23,043 nucleotides of DNA from positions 1-23,043 of the forward strand of contig CAJJPZ010000018.1 of assembly GCA_905193765.1 (NCBI GenBank), read 5' to 3'. The stretch comes from an uncultured Eubacterium sp. GTDB lineage: Bacteria > Bacillota > Clostridia > Peptostreptococcales > Anaerovoracaceae. Position numbers and translations under genes: made by a program. The notes under the pieces are model-generated. The model searched no databases and was not told where the DNA came from. It saw only the letters and a program-made list of their open reading frames with translations. Every line of letters begins with the position of its first letter. The first letter of the stretch is position 1. This document shows, piece by piece, positions 13,042-20,499 of the stretch.

Positions 13042-16000
13042 TCAGTCCAGCAGTTCATAGTCGAGCTGTACGCCTGCCTGCTTGAGCTTTATGGCCTTGA
13101 GCATCGCCCATGCTGTATCCATGCATGTCATTACGGAGATACCTCTCTCTATAGCCTTCCTTCTTACTGGGAAGCTGTCTATCTCTTTCCTGTTAGCAAC
13201 AGTCGGGACATTTATCACAAGAGAGATCTTCTCATTGCTGTCTGCATCGTGGTTTGTGATCCATTCCTGCGCTGTCTCATAATCTATGGCGTTGACATCC
13301 ATGCCGCTGTTCCTGATGAAATCTATCGTCTCATCTGTAGCATAGAGGGTGAAGCCTGCATCGCAGTAGTCTTCCAGTACCTTAGCGGTAAATTCGTTCT
13401 GTTCCGACTCTCTCAGAGCCACGAAAACATTGCCGCCTACAGGTATACTCATCCCTGCACCCAGGAATCCCTTGTATACTGCCTTGTCGAAATTCTCATC
13501 GATACCCAGCACTTCGCCTGTCGATTTCATTTCAGGTCCCAGCGCAATATCCATATCAGTCAGTTTGGCACTGGAGAACACAGGTACCTTTACTGCGTAT
13601 TTCTGACTTCTCCTGTAGAGGCCTGTACCGTACTCGCTGTCTCTGAGTTTATGACCAAGCATTGCCGAAACTGCCAGCTTGACCATCGGCACACCTGTCA
13701 CCTTGCTCAAGATAGGCACTGTACGTGAAGCTCTCGGATTCACTTCTATGACATAGATCTTTTCTCCGTCATACGCATACTGTATGTTCACAAGACCTAC
13801 TACGTCAAGCGCTTTGGCGATACGCTTCGTATAGCTGAGCAATCTGTCCTCCACTTCTCTTGTAAGGGAGTAGTCCGGATATACTGAGATACTGTCTCCT
13901 GAATGTACGCCGGCCCTTTCTATATGCTCCATTATGCCCGGGATGAGGATGTCCTCTCCATCGGCTATGGCGTCCACTTCTATCTCCTTGCCCTGTATAT
14001 ACTGGTCGATGAGTACAGGATGCTCCGTAGAAAGTGATACCGCTTCCTTAAGATATCTTCTGAGTTCCACATCGCTGTATACTACCTGCATAGCACGTCC
14101 GCCTATAACATATGACGGTCTTACCACCAGCGGGTATCCCAGTTTCTCCACTGCATCGAAAGCATCTTTCTCCGTAGTGACTGCTACGCCTGACGGTACC
14201 GCTATGTCCAGCTCATCCAGAAGTTCACAGAATTTTTCTCTGTCTTCAGCGAGGTCGATATTCTCATAGGATGTACCCAGTATGTTGATGCTCCTGCTGT
14301 TGAGCTTCTCTGCAAGGTTCAGCGATGTCTGTCCGCCGAACTGGAGTATCACGCCGTAAGGTCTCTCCCTCTTGATGACGTTCATGACGTTGTCCACATG
14401 TAGCGACTCGAAGTAAAGTTTATCTGATGTATCGAAGTCCGTACTTACAGTTTCCGGGTTGTTGTTCATGATTATAGCTTCATATCCCAGTTCCTTTATG
14501 GCCCAGACGCCCTGTACGCAGCAGTAGTCGAACTCGATACCCTGTCCGATCCTGATAGGACCTGAACCGATAACGAGGATCTTCTCCTCCTTGCTCCTTA
14601 CACTTTCATCCTCTTCGTCGTAGCATGAATAATAGTAAGGCGTCACTGCGTCGAATTCTCCGCCGCAGGTGTCTACCATCTTGTAGACCGGATATATATC
14701 GTTGTATACACGTATGTCCTGAAGCACATCTCTGGAAACTCCCGACAGTGCTATTATATCATTATCAGTAAAACCTCTGGACTCGGCCTCATATACCAGA
14801 TTCTTGGTGAGAGGTCCCTTCTGGAGTTCACGCTCAAGGTCGATGATGCCCTTTATCTTGTTAAGGAACCATCTGTCTATCTTAAGCAGGCTGTAAAGCT
14901 GCTCCACATCCATCAGATCTCGTCTCATTACTTCCGCTATGCAGAATATCCTCTCATCGTCGCAGGCCTTCAGTTTCTTTATTAAGGCCTCATCGTCCAG
15001 TCCGGTAACGAACGGTATGTGAAGACCGTCGCACTTTATCTCTATAGATGTAAGCGCCTTGAGCAGTGCACTCTCGAAAGTCCTGCATATGGACATTACT
15101 TCACCGGTAGCTTTCATCTGTGTTCCCAGTTTTCTCGATGCTGTTCTGAACTTGTCGAAAGGCCATTTAGGGAATTTCACTACGACATAGTCCAGTACCG
15201 GTTCGAAGCATGCGCTTGTAGTCTGTGTAACGTAGTTGGAAAGTTCATCAAGATTATATCCCAGTGCGATCTTGGCAGCGATCTTGGCTATAGGGTATCC
15301 TGCCGCCTTTGATGCCAGTGCCGATGAACGGCTCACCCTCGGATTTACTTCTATTACTATATATTTTCCTGTATCCGGATCCAATGCAAACTGTACGTTG
15401 CATCCACCCTCTATCTCCAGACTTCTTATTATCTTAACAGATGCGTCTCTCAGCATCTGATACTCTTCATCTCTCAGTGTCTGTGTAGGTGCTACTACGA
15501 TACTGTCACCTGTATGTACACCTACCGGGTCAAGATTCTCCATGCTGCATATTATGATACAGTTGTCACGGCTGTCTCTGATAACCTCATATTCGATCTC
15601 TTTCCAGCCCGCTACTGATTTTTCCAGCAGGATCTGACCTATGGCGCTGTTCTCCATGCCTTTGTAGCAGAGCTGTTCGAGCTCCTTCTTGTTCTCAGCT
15701 ATGCCGCCGCCGGTACCTCCCAGCGTATACGCCGGTCTGATTATTACCGGGAAGCCTTCCTTTTCCACAAAGTCATAACACTCTTCCATGGATGTCGCTA
15801 TGACGCTGCTTGGGATCGGCTCGTTTATCTCCTGCATGAGTTCCTTGAAAGCCTCTCTGTCCTCGGCTTTCTTAATGCTCTCTCTGTTTACTCCAAGCAG
15901 TTCCGTGCCGTACTTTTTCAGGATGCCTTTGCTTTCCAGCTCCATAGCAAGGTTCAGCCCTGTCTGTCCGCCGAAGCCTGCCAGCATGCCGTCGGGACGC

Positions 16001-16242
16001 TCCTTTGCCAGTATCTGATCCAGAGCCTCCTCTGTCAGCGGCTCCATATATACCTTGTCGGCGATACCCTTGTCAGTCATTATAGTAGCAGGATTGCTGT
16101 TCACCAGGATAGTTTCTATGCCTTCTTCTTTGATCGCTTTGCAGGCCTGTGTACCGGCATAGTCGAATTCCGCTGCCTGCCCTATGACGATAGGACCTGA
16201 GCCGATGATAAGTATTTTATTTAAAGATGTTTTCTTAGGCAT
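13042..16242 (-). CDS. carB: Carbamoyl-phosphate synthase large subunit
   Basis: Makes carbamoyl phosphate from bicarbonate, two ATP and ammonia supplied by CarA, feeding arginine and pyrimidine synthesis. The 1066-residue product is full length. It shows the duplicated ATP-grasp halves: 'KILIIGSGPIVIGQAAEFDYAGTQACKA' near the N-terminus and 'ILVIGSGPIRIGQGIEFDYCCVQ' near residue 560. Each half has an 'EVNPR.SRSSALASKA' or 'EVNPRASRTVPILSKVTG' block. The C-terminal ~140 residues form the MGS-like allosteric domain ('ALRESEQNEFTAKVLEDYCDAGFTLYAT...'), which binds regulators such as UMP or ornithine in enteric enzymes. The start overlaps the carA stop by eight bases (ATGCCTAA), so the subunits are translationally coupled. 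Confidence 0.98.
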   Translation of the reverse strand: MPKKTSLNKILIIGSGPIVIGQAAEFDYAGTQACKAIKEEGIETILVNSNPATIMTDKGIADKVYMEPLTEEALDQILAKERPDGMLAGFGGQTGLNLAMELESKGILKKYGTELLGVNRESIKKAEDREAFKELMQEINEPIPSSVIATSMEECYDFVEKEGFPVIIRPAYTLGGTGGGIAENKKELEQLCYKGMENSAIGQILLEKSVAGWKEIEYEVIRDSRDNCIIICSMENLDPVGVHTGDSIVVAPTQTLRDEEYQMLRDASVKIIRSLEIEGGCNVQFALDPDTGKYIVIEVNPRVSRSSALASKAAGYPIAKIAAKIALGYNLDELSNYVTQTTSACFEPVLDYVVVKFPKWPFDKFRTASRKLGTQMKATGEVMSICRTFESALLKALTSIEIKCDGLHIPFVTGLDDEALIKKLKACDDERIFCIAEVMRRDLMDVEQLYSLLKIDRWFLNKIKGIIDLERELQKGPLTKNLVYEAESRGFTDNDIIALSGVSRDVLQDIRVYNDIYPVYKMVDTCGGEFDAVTPYYYSCYDEEDESVRSKEEKILVIGSGPIRIGQGIEFDYCCVQGVWAIKELGYEAIIMNNNPETVSTDFDTSDKLYFESLHVDNVMNVIKRERPYGVILQFGGQTSLNLAEKLNSRSINILGTSYENIDLAEDREKFCELLDELDIAVPSGVAVTTEKDAFDAVEKLGYPLVVRPSYVIGGRAMQVVYSDVELRRYLKEAVSLSTEHPVLIDQYIQGKEIEVDAIADGEDILIPGIMEHIERAGVHSGDSISVYPDYSLTREVEDRLLSYTKRIAKALDVVGLVNIQYAYDGEKIYVIEVNPRASRTVPILSKVTGVPMVKLAVSAMLGHKLRDSEYGTGLYRRSQKYAVKVPVFSSAKLTDMDIALGPEMKSTGEVLGIDENFDKAVYKGFLGAGMSIPVGGNVFVALRESEQNEFTAKVLEDYCDAGFTLYATDETIDFIRNSGMDVNAIDYETAQEWITNHDADSNEKISLVINVPTVANRKEIDSFPVRRKAIERGISVMTCMDTAWAMLKAIKLKQAGVQLDYELLD

Positions 16243-17353
16243 TTTCCTTTTTCTCCTTCATCATATCCACAAATTTATCGAATAAGTATGCATTGTCGTT
16301 CGGTCCCGGTGATGACTCAGGGTGGAACTGTACCGAGAATATAGGAAGATCTCTGTGTTCCATTCCTTCTACTGTACCGTCATTGAGGTTCAGATGTGTC
16401 ACTTCCAGCCCCTTCAGTATTATGCTTTCGTGCTGTACAGCATAACCGTGGTTCTGTGACGTTATATATGAACGCTTCGTCTCCTTGTCGAACACTCCGT
16501 GGTTGCCGCCTCTGTGACCGTACTTGAGCTTGTATGTCCTGCCGCCCAGAGCTATCGCCAGTATTTGATGCCCCATGCATATACCAAACATAGGTATCTC
16601 ACTGGTCCTGATCAGCTTCCTTACTTCTTCCACAGCTTCTGTTGCCTCTTCAGGGTCTCCCGGTCCGTTTGTGAGGAATATCCCATCCGGATCCCCGCTG
16701 AGTATCTCCTCGGCCGGAGTGCCGTACGGGTACACGGTAAGTCTGCAGTTTCTGGCCTGGAGGCATTTCAGGATATTGGCCTTGACGCCGAAATCCAGTA
16801 CAGCGACATTCAGGACGTCGCCTTCTCCTGTCGCTTCCAGTACCTGCTTTTCCTTTACAGAAACCACCTTCATCCAGTCGCCTCTGAGTTCTTCTTTTTC
16901 ACAGAGTTCCCTGGCTTCGCTTATGGAGATGCCTTCAGTGCTTATGAGGCACTTTATCGTTCCCGATTTTCTTATACGTTTTGTGATCTGTCTCGTATCC
17001 ACACCGTATACGCCCGGAATTTTCTGCTCCTTCAGCCACTGATCGAGAGTCTTTATACAGTTGCTGTTCGACGGTTCATCACACAGATCCTTTATTATCA
17101 GACCGAAAGCATGTATCCCATCGGATTCGTTGTCTATCGCACTTATACCGTAATTGCCTATGAGCGGATAGGTCATATTGATTATCTGCCCTTTGTACGA
17201 AGGGTCAGTGAGTATTTTCTGGTATCCCGTCATGGATGTATTGAAAACGACTTCTCCGACAGCTGTACCGCTGAATCCGAAGCCTTTTCCCTTGAAAACG
17301 GTCCCGTCTTCCAGATAAATAAGTCCCTCTTTTATTTCTTTTGTTTTACTCAT
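16235..17353 (-). CDS. carA: Carbamoyl-phosphate synthase small (glutaminase) subunit
   Basis: Hydrolyses glutamine and channels ammonia to CarB. The 372-residue product has the N-terminal CPSase domain ('LEDGTVFKGKGFGFSG', 'NTSMTGYQKILTDPSYKGQI') and a C-terminal class I glutamine amidotransferase. The nucleophile is C259 in 'FGICMGHQ', and the catalytic histidine and glutamate lie in 'VQFHPESSPGP' (H344, E346). 'TSQNHGYAV' is also typical. It lies upstream of carB with an 8-base overlap. The start is the ATG at 17353; GAGG is about 7 bases upstream and AAAGGAG a little further. It has its own promoter about 85 bases upstream, with ARG-box-like sequences across it. Confidence 0.97.
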   Translation of the reverse strand: MSKTKEIKEGLIYLEDGTVFKGKGFGFSGTAVGEVVFNTSMTGYQKILTDPSYKGQIINMTYPLIGNYGISAIDNESDGIHAFGLIIKDLCDEPSNSNCIKTLDQWLKEQKIPGVYGVDTRQITKRIRKSGTIKCLISTEGISISEARELCEKEELRGDWMKVVSVKEKQVLEATGEGDVLNVAVLDFGVKANILKCLQARNCRLTVYPYGTPAEEILSGDPDGIFLTNGPGDPEEATEAVEEVRKLIRTSEIPMFGICMGHQILAIALGGRTYKLKYGHRGGNHGVFDKETKRSYITSQNHGYAVQHESIILKGLEVTHLNLNDGTVEGMEHRDLPIFSVQFHPESSPGPNDNAYLFDKFVDMMKEKKENA

Positions 17354-17412
17354 TTTCTGCCTCAGTCTCCTTTAAATTCCTATATATAAAAAATAAACAT
17401 CTGCACAAGAAT

Positions 17413-17433
17413 AAACGGTCACTGATACCGTTT
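17413..17433 (-). other. Hairpin at the 5' end of the carAB transcript
   Basis: AAACGGT (17413-17419) and ACCGTTT (17427-17433) form a perfect 7-bp stem with a 7-base loop. It starts almost exactly where transcription from the predicted promoter should begin. It could protect the mRNA 5' end or be an operator. No alternative pairing or leader peptide that would indicate classical attenuation is visible. Confidence 0.55.
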
Positions 17434-17467
17434 TTATAATTATACACTGTAGTATATTATTATGCAA
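17433..17467 (-). promoter_or_regulatory. carAB promoter overlapped by two ARG-box-like sequences
   Basis: On the minus strand TTGCAT (17467-17462), a 17-base spacer and consensus TATAAT (17444-17439) form a good sigma-A promoter. TGCATAATAATATA (17466-17453) and TGTATAATTATAAA (17446-17433) each differ by one base from TGNATWWWWATNCA. They are offset by 20 bases, close to the spacing of tandem ARG boxes. AT-richness makes chance matches possible. Confidence 0.6.
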
Positions 17468-17504
17468 TACATATTTAGTCTTTTGATCATCAAGTTATTA
17501 TAAC

Positions 17505-17561
17505 AGAAAAAGAGCCTCAACTGCAATTATTCTATAAATAAATATGCAATGTAAAGCTCTT
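17505..17561 (-). terminator. Possible terminator after the ABC transporter operon
   Basis: Leftward, AAGAGC (17561-17556) can pair with GCTCTT (17515-17510), followed by TTTC. The ~40-base loop is long but contains partly complementary TGCA-containing AT-rich segments that could extend the stem. It lies 20-75 bases beyond the ATPase stop and before the carA promoter. Confidence 0.4.
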
Positions 17562-17580
17562 GTTTTCCGTAATATACGTT

Positions 17581-18324
17581 TTAAAGCACTTTATTAAGGA
17601 ATTCCTGAGTCCTCTTGTTTTTCGGCGAGCCGAAAACTTCAGAAGGCGTACCTTCTTCCATGATCACACCCTCGTCAACAAAGAATACTCTATCTGCCAC
17701 ATCCCGTGCGAATCCCATCTCATGGGTAACAACTACCATGGTCATTCCCATGGATGCCAGTTCCTTCATTACATTCAGTACTTCGCCTACCATTTCGGGG
17801 TCCAGTGCCGAAGTCGGCTCATCGAACAGCATTATGTCGGGATCCATGGCAAGCGCCCTGGCTATGGCGACTCTCTGCTGCTGACCGCCTGAAAGATCTG
17901 ATGGCTTCGAATCAGCTTTTTCCTTCAGTCCGACTCTGTCAAGGAGCTCTAGGGCTTTTTTTGCAGCCTCGTCCTTGTTCTTGATCTTCAGTGTCACCGG
18001 AGCCATCGTGATGTTTTCCAGTACTGACATATGCGGAAACAGATTGAACTGCTGGAATACCATTCCTATATGACGTCTTATCTTGTTTATGTCGGCTTTC
18101 TGTGCTGTGATTTCCTCTCCATCGACGATTATCCTGCCGGAAGTCGATTCCTCCAGCTGGTTTATACATCTCAGGAAAGTCGATTTTCCCGAACCGGACG
18201 GACCTATGACACAGATCACCTCGCCCTTGTCGATCTCGGCGTTTATGCCTTTGAGCACCTCCAGTTCGCCAAAACTCTTATGCAGGTCTTCTATTATTAT
18301 CTTTGGTTCTGAACTTATCTTCAT
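17581..18324 (-). CDS. Polar amino acid ABC transporter ATPase (GlnQ/ArtP family)
   Basis: The 247-residue ATPase couples ATP hydrolysis to uptake through the adjacent permease. Walker A is 'GPSGSGKST' (41-49), the Q-loop is in 'GMVFQQFNLFPHM', the signature is 'LSGGQQQRVAIARAL', Walker B is 'IMLFDEPTSALDPE', and the H-loop is in 'VVVTHEMGFA'. This is the PAAT subfamily pattern. I place the start at 18324, where ATG overlaps the permease stop as TAATG and GGAGG lies upstream; a longer frame from 18405 would run into the permease gene. It is the last gene of the binding protein - permease - ATPase operon. Substrate is not decided by this subunit. Confidence 0.95.
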   Translation of the reverse strand: MKISSEPKIIIEDLHKSFGELEVLKGINAEIDKGEVICVIGPSGSGKSTFLRCINQLEESTSGRIIVDGEEITAQKADINKIRRHIGMVFQQFNLFPHMSVLENITMAPVTLKIKNKDEAAKKALELLDRVGLKEKADSKPSDLSGGQQQRVAIARALAMDPDIMLFDEPTSALDPEMVGEVLNVMKELASMGMTMVVVTHEMGFARDVADRVFFVDEGVIMEEGTPSEVFGSPKNKRTQEFLNKVL

Positions 18325-18992
18325 TATTTCTTGAGCCTCCTTTCTATCTGTCTCGATATTATCGAAAGGATCGAAATAATTATAAGGAAGAAGATCGCTA
18401 TCCATGTATATGTAGCAAACACTTCAAAAGTTCTTCCCACATAGATCTTGCCGTAGTACATTATCTCGGAAAGGCCTATAGCGTAAAGGATCGTGGAATC
18501 CTTTAATGTGATAATGCACTGATTTACCAGTGACGGCAGACATATCCGCACTGCCTGCGGCAGTATTATCTTGACCATCGACTGTCCGTATGACAGTCCC
18601 AGGCTCCTTGCAGCCTCCATCTGACCTTTGTTCACAGCCTCGATAGCGCCTCTGAATATCTCAGACATGTATGCGCCTGCATTCATGGTGAGGGTCACGA
18701 GGCTCGCTGCAAAAATTGAGATTTTGAATTCTGATCCTGTTACCAGCTGAACAAGCTGAGGTAAGGCAAGATAAATGTACATAGCCTGCACAAGCATCGG
18801 AGTTCCCCTGATCAGCCATATGTAGAATTTCGCGATCCAGCGCAGAGGCGGGATCTTCGAAATAACGAACAGACATGTTATTATGCCTATGACTATGGCA
18901 AAGATCAGTGAAATCACCGTCACCTTCACTGTCATACCCAGACCTTGAAGCAACAATGGATAAGCATCAGCTAATACTCTGAACAAATCCAT
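18324..18992 (-). CDS. Polar amino acid ABC transporter permease (HisM/GlnP family)
   Basis: The 222-residue protein has about five membrane segments and the family sequence set: 'LLLQGLGMTVKVTVISLIFAIVIG' at the N-terminus, 'WLIRGTPMLVQAMYIYLALPQL' and the EAA coupling loop 'GAIEAVNKGQMEAARSLGLSYGQSMVKIILPQAVR'. The EAA loop contacts the ATPase. Only one permease gene is present, so the channel is presumably a homodimer. AGGGGA lies 8 bases before the ATG. It follows the binding protein gene by 27 bases and overlaps the ATPase gene. Confidence 0.95.
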   Translation of the reverse strand: MDLFRVLADAYPLLLQGLGMTVKVTVISLIFAIVIGIITCLFVISKIPPLRWIAKFYIWLIRGTPMLVQAMYIYLALPQLVQLVTGSEFKISIFAASLVTLTMNAGAYMSEIFRGAIEAVNKGQMEAARSLGLSYGQSMVKIILPQAVRICLPSLVNQCIITLKDSTILYAIGLSEIMYYGKIYVGRTFEVFATYTWIAIFFLIIISILSIISRQIERRLKK

Positions 18993-19019
18993 ATCGATTT
19001 CCCCTATCCTGTAATGAAA

Positions 19020-19802
19020 TTATTTTGCATCTGTGTATTTCTTGACGATCTTGTCGTATTCGCCGCTGTCCTTGATGTTCTTCAGTCCATCGTTGAACAT
19101 CTTAAGCAGTTCTGCGTTCTCGCCTTTTTTAACAGCAAATCCATATGGAGTAGCGTAATCTCCTGCTTCCTCATACAGGAGCTTCATTCCATTGTCCTGT
19201 GTAACACCGTATGCCATTACCGGGTAGTCCTCGAAACATGCCACAGCGTTTCCTGACAGCACGTTCTGATACATCATTGCAGAGTCGTCATAATATTTGA
19301 GTTCGAGATTGTATTCATCCGCGATGGATTCAGCCCATGCAGCACTCTGTGTTCCGTTCTTTACAGCTACTACATTGTCCTTGAGATCCTTCAGTTCTGA
19401 TGCTGCGCTGTCCTTCTTTACAGCTACGCATACAGTTGAGTCATAATATGATTCCGAGAAATCATAAGTTTCTTTTCTCTTGTCTGTGATACTCATACCT
19501 GCGATCATTCCGTCAGCCTGTCCCGATTCAACGGCAGCCAGGGCAGCATCGAATCCCAGTGACTGAAGATCATATTCGAATCCCTGATCTTTAGCTATCG
19601 CAGCAAGGATGTCCACATCGATACCTACGAATTCGTTGTCGTCATTTGTGAATTCAAACGGTGCGAACGTAGTGTCTGTAGCGATCACATACTTTTCTTT
19701 AGCTTTGCTGCTGTCCTCATTACTACCGCTGTCTGAGCCGCATCCGGCAAAAACTGAGAGTGACAAAACGAGTGCCAAAGCAATTCCGATAAATTTTTTC
19801 AT
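19020..19802 (-). CDS. Polar amino acid ABC transporter substrate-binding lipoprotein
   Basis: The 260-residue product has a lipoprotein signal peptide (MKKFIGIALALVLSLSVFAGC) with lipobox VFAGC; cleavage would leave C21 lipidated on the outer face of the membrane. The SBP family 3 domain shows 'VIATDTTFAPFEFTNDDNEFVGIDVDIL', 'GFDAALAAVESGQADGMIAGMSITDKRKETYDFSESYY', 'VAVKNGTQSAAWAES' and 'ACFEDYPVMAY'. The layout matches glutamine, arginine, lysine and histidine binders, which I cannot separate by eye. The start at 19802 follows AAGGAG by nine bases; an in-frame start at 19829 would spoil the signal peptide. It is the first gene of its operon. An ARG-box-like leader sequence suggests arginine or a related basic amino acid. 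Confidence 0.93.
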   Translation of the reverse strand: MKKFIGIALALVLSLSVFAGCGSDSGSNEDSSKAKEKYVIATDTTFAPFEFTNDDNEFVGIDVDILAAIAKDQGFEYDLQSLGFDAALAAVESGQADGMIAGMSITDKRKETYDFSESYYDSTVCVAVKKDSAASELKDLKDNVVAVKNGTQSAAWAESIADEYNLELKYYDDSAMMYQNVLSGNAVACFEDYPVMAYGVTQDNGMKLLYEEAGDYATPYGFAVKKGENAELLKMFNDGLKNIKDSGEYDKIVKKYTDAK

Positions 19803-19833
19803 TTGACAATTCTCCTTTTTACTTTTCAAAACA

Positions 19834-19851
19834 AGTGCAAATTAATGCACA
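19834..19851 (-). promoter_or_regulatory. ARG-box-like palindrome in the ABC transporter leader
   Basis: The minus strand core TGCATTAATTTGCA (19849-19836) differs at one base from TGNATWWWWATNCA, and outer bases extend the symmetry to GTGCA/TGCAC. It lies just downstream of the predicted transcription start, the same relative place as the argG box. Confidence 0.55.
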
Positions 19852-19862
19852 CCCGTAATATC

Positions 19863-19891
19863 ACTTTATCATGAAACACAATAGAAGTCAA
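19863..19891 (-). promoter_or_regulatory. Predicted promoter of the ABC transporter operon
   Basis: On the minus strand TTGACT (19891-19886), a 17-base spacer and TAAAGT (19868-19863) form a plausible sigma-A promoter. The transcript would start near 19856, about 54 bases before the binding protein start. Confidence 0.6.
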
Positions 19892-19914
19892 AGTTTTTAG
19901 CCGTTTATCGTTTA

Positions 19915-19924
19915 TTGTATACAA
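19915..19924. promoter_or_regulatory. TTGTATACAA palindrome upstream of the ABC transporter promoter
   Basis: This perfect 10-bp palindrome is centred about 30 bases upstream of the -35 box. The same core occurs in operators of GntR-family regulators (the B. subtilis gnt operator contains TTGTATACAA). No GntR gene is in the window, so the role is open. Confidence 0.3.
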
Positions 19925-19963
19925 AATTCGTCATTATCAGACACCCGCAAATAAATCACTGCA

Positions 19964-20440
19964 CTATCCGTTTACTGTCCGTTCCTTTGTAGTATCCACA
20001 TTGAGATATACTGACGCCGCCGTTGCCGAGAGCTTTCCTGTTTCTTTGCTGTATGCCTCTCCCGTAAGCTGTGTTATGCGCCTGCCTGTGGCTATCGCTT
20101 TTGCTTTCACCACCAGCGTGTCCCCGATCTTTACCGGTCTCACATATTTAACGTCGAGACTCACGGTAGGTGCAAAATTTTCTCCTGCATAGAACCTGGC
20201 CAGCGCAGCGATAGTGATATCGAAGGCTGTGCATATCATTCCTCCATGAAGCTGACCCGCCCGGTTTGCCTGCCATGCCTGGACCGGAAATTCGAATGAC
20301 AGTGATTTTTCTTCGTACGAGCACCCACCCCTGCGACTTTGCATCCTGCCATTCAGCGTATCCTTCTGATCCACATTATTCTCCTTTAGCGTTTTCTCGA
20401 TATGTTCTTCGAGCAGTTTCTGTCCTTCTTTGATATCCAT
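19964..20440 (-). CDS. PaaI-type hotdog-fold thioesterase
   Basis: The 158-residue product has the hotdog-fold thioesterase pattern: 'AGQLHGGMICTAFDITIAALAR' with HGG at 65-67 and D74, then 'APTVSLDVKYVRPVKIGDTLVVKAKAIATGRRITQLTGEAYS', ending in 'KLSATAASVYLNV'. PaaI and 4HBT-type enzymes hydrolyse acyl-CoA thioesters; the acyl group here is unknown. It starts at 20440 with GAAGG about 10 bases upstream, and lies 49 bases after dsdA with a hairpin between, so the two genes may share a transcript. A metabolic link to D-serine is not evident. No clear terminator separates it from the ABC transporter operon promoter region. Confidence 0.85.
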   Translation of the reverse strand: MDIKEGQKLLEEHIEKTLKENNVDQKDTLNGRMQSRRGGCSYEEKSLSFEFPVQAWQANRAGQLHGGMICTAFDITIAALARFYAGENFAPTVSLDVKYVRPVKIGDTLVVKAKAIATGRRITQLTGEAYSKETGKLSATAASVYLNVDTTKERTVNG

Positions 20441-20475
20441 TATCCTACACCTTCTCTCTTTTATTTTATCTTCAG

Positions 20476-20499
20476 GACGCTACAGTTTTCTACAGCGTC
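20476..20499 (-). other. Stable hairpin across the dsdA stop codon
   Basis: GACGCT and AGCGTC arms extend to a 10-bp stem with two G-U pairs and an AAAA loop. The stem includes the dsdA stop codon. No U tract follows in the leftward direction, so it is more likely an mRNA-stability or processing element than an intrinsic terminator. Confidence 0.45.

Noticed and set aside
16499..17389. 296-codon open frame on the plus strand
   Set aside because: It is fully antisense to carA, whose catalytic residues are all present; the frame is a by-product of codon bias.
17354..17460. Pyrimidine-type attenuator (PyrR site) or T-box in the carA leader
   Set aside because: There is only one simple hairpin, no antiterminator pair, no T-box consensus and no PyrR-binding loop recognisable by eye.
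18325..18405. Longer N-terminus for the ABC ATPase
   Set aside because: It lies wholly within the permease gene; the TAATG overlap start fits the family.
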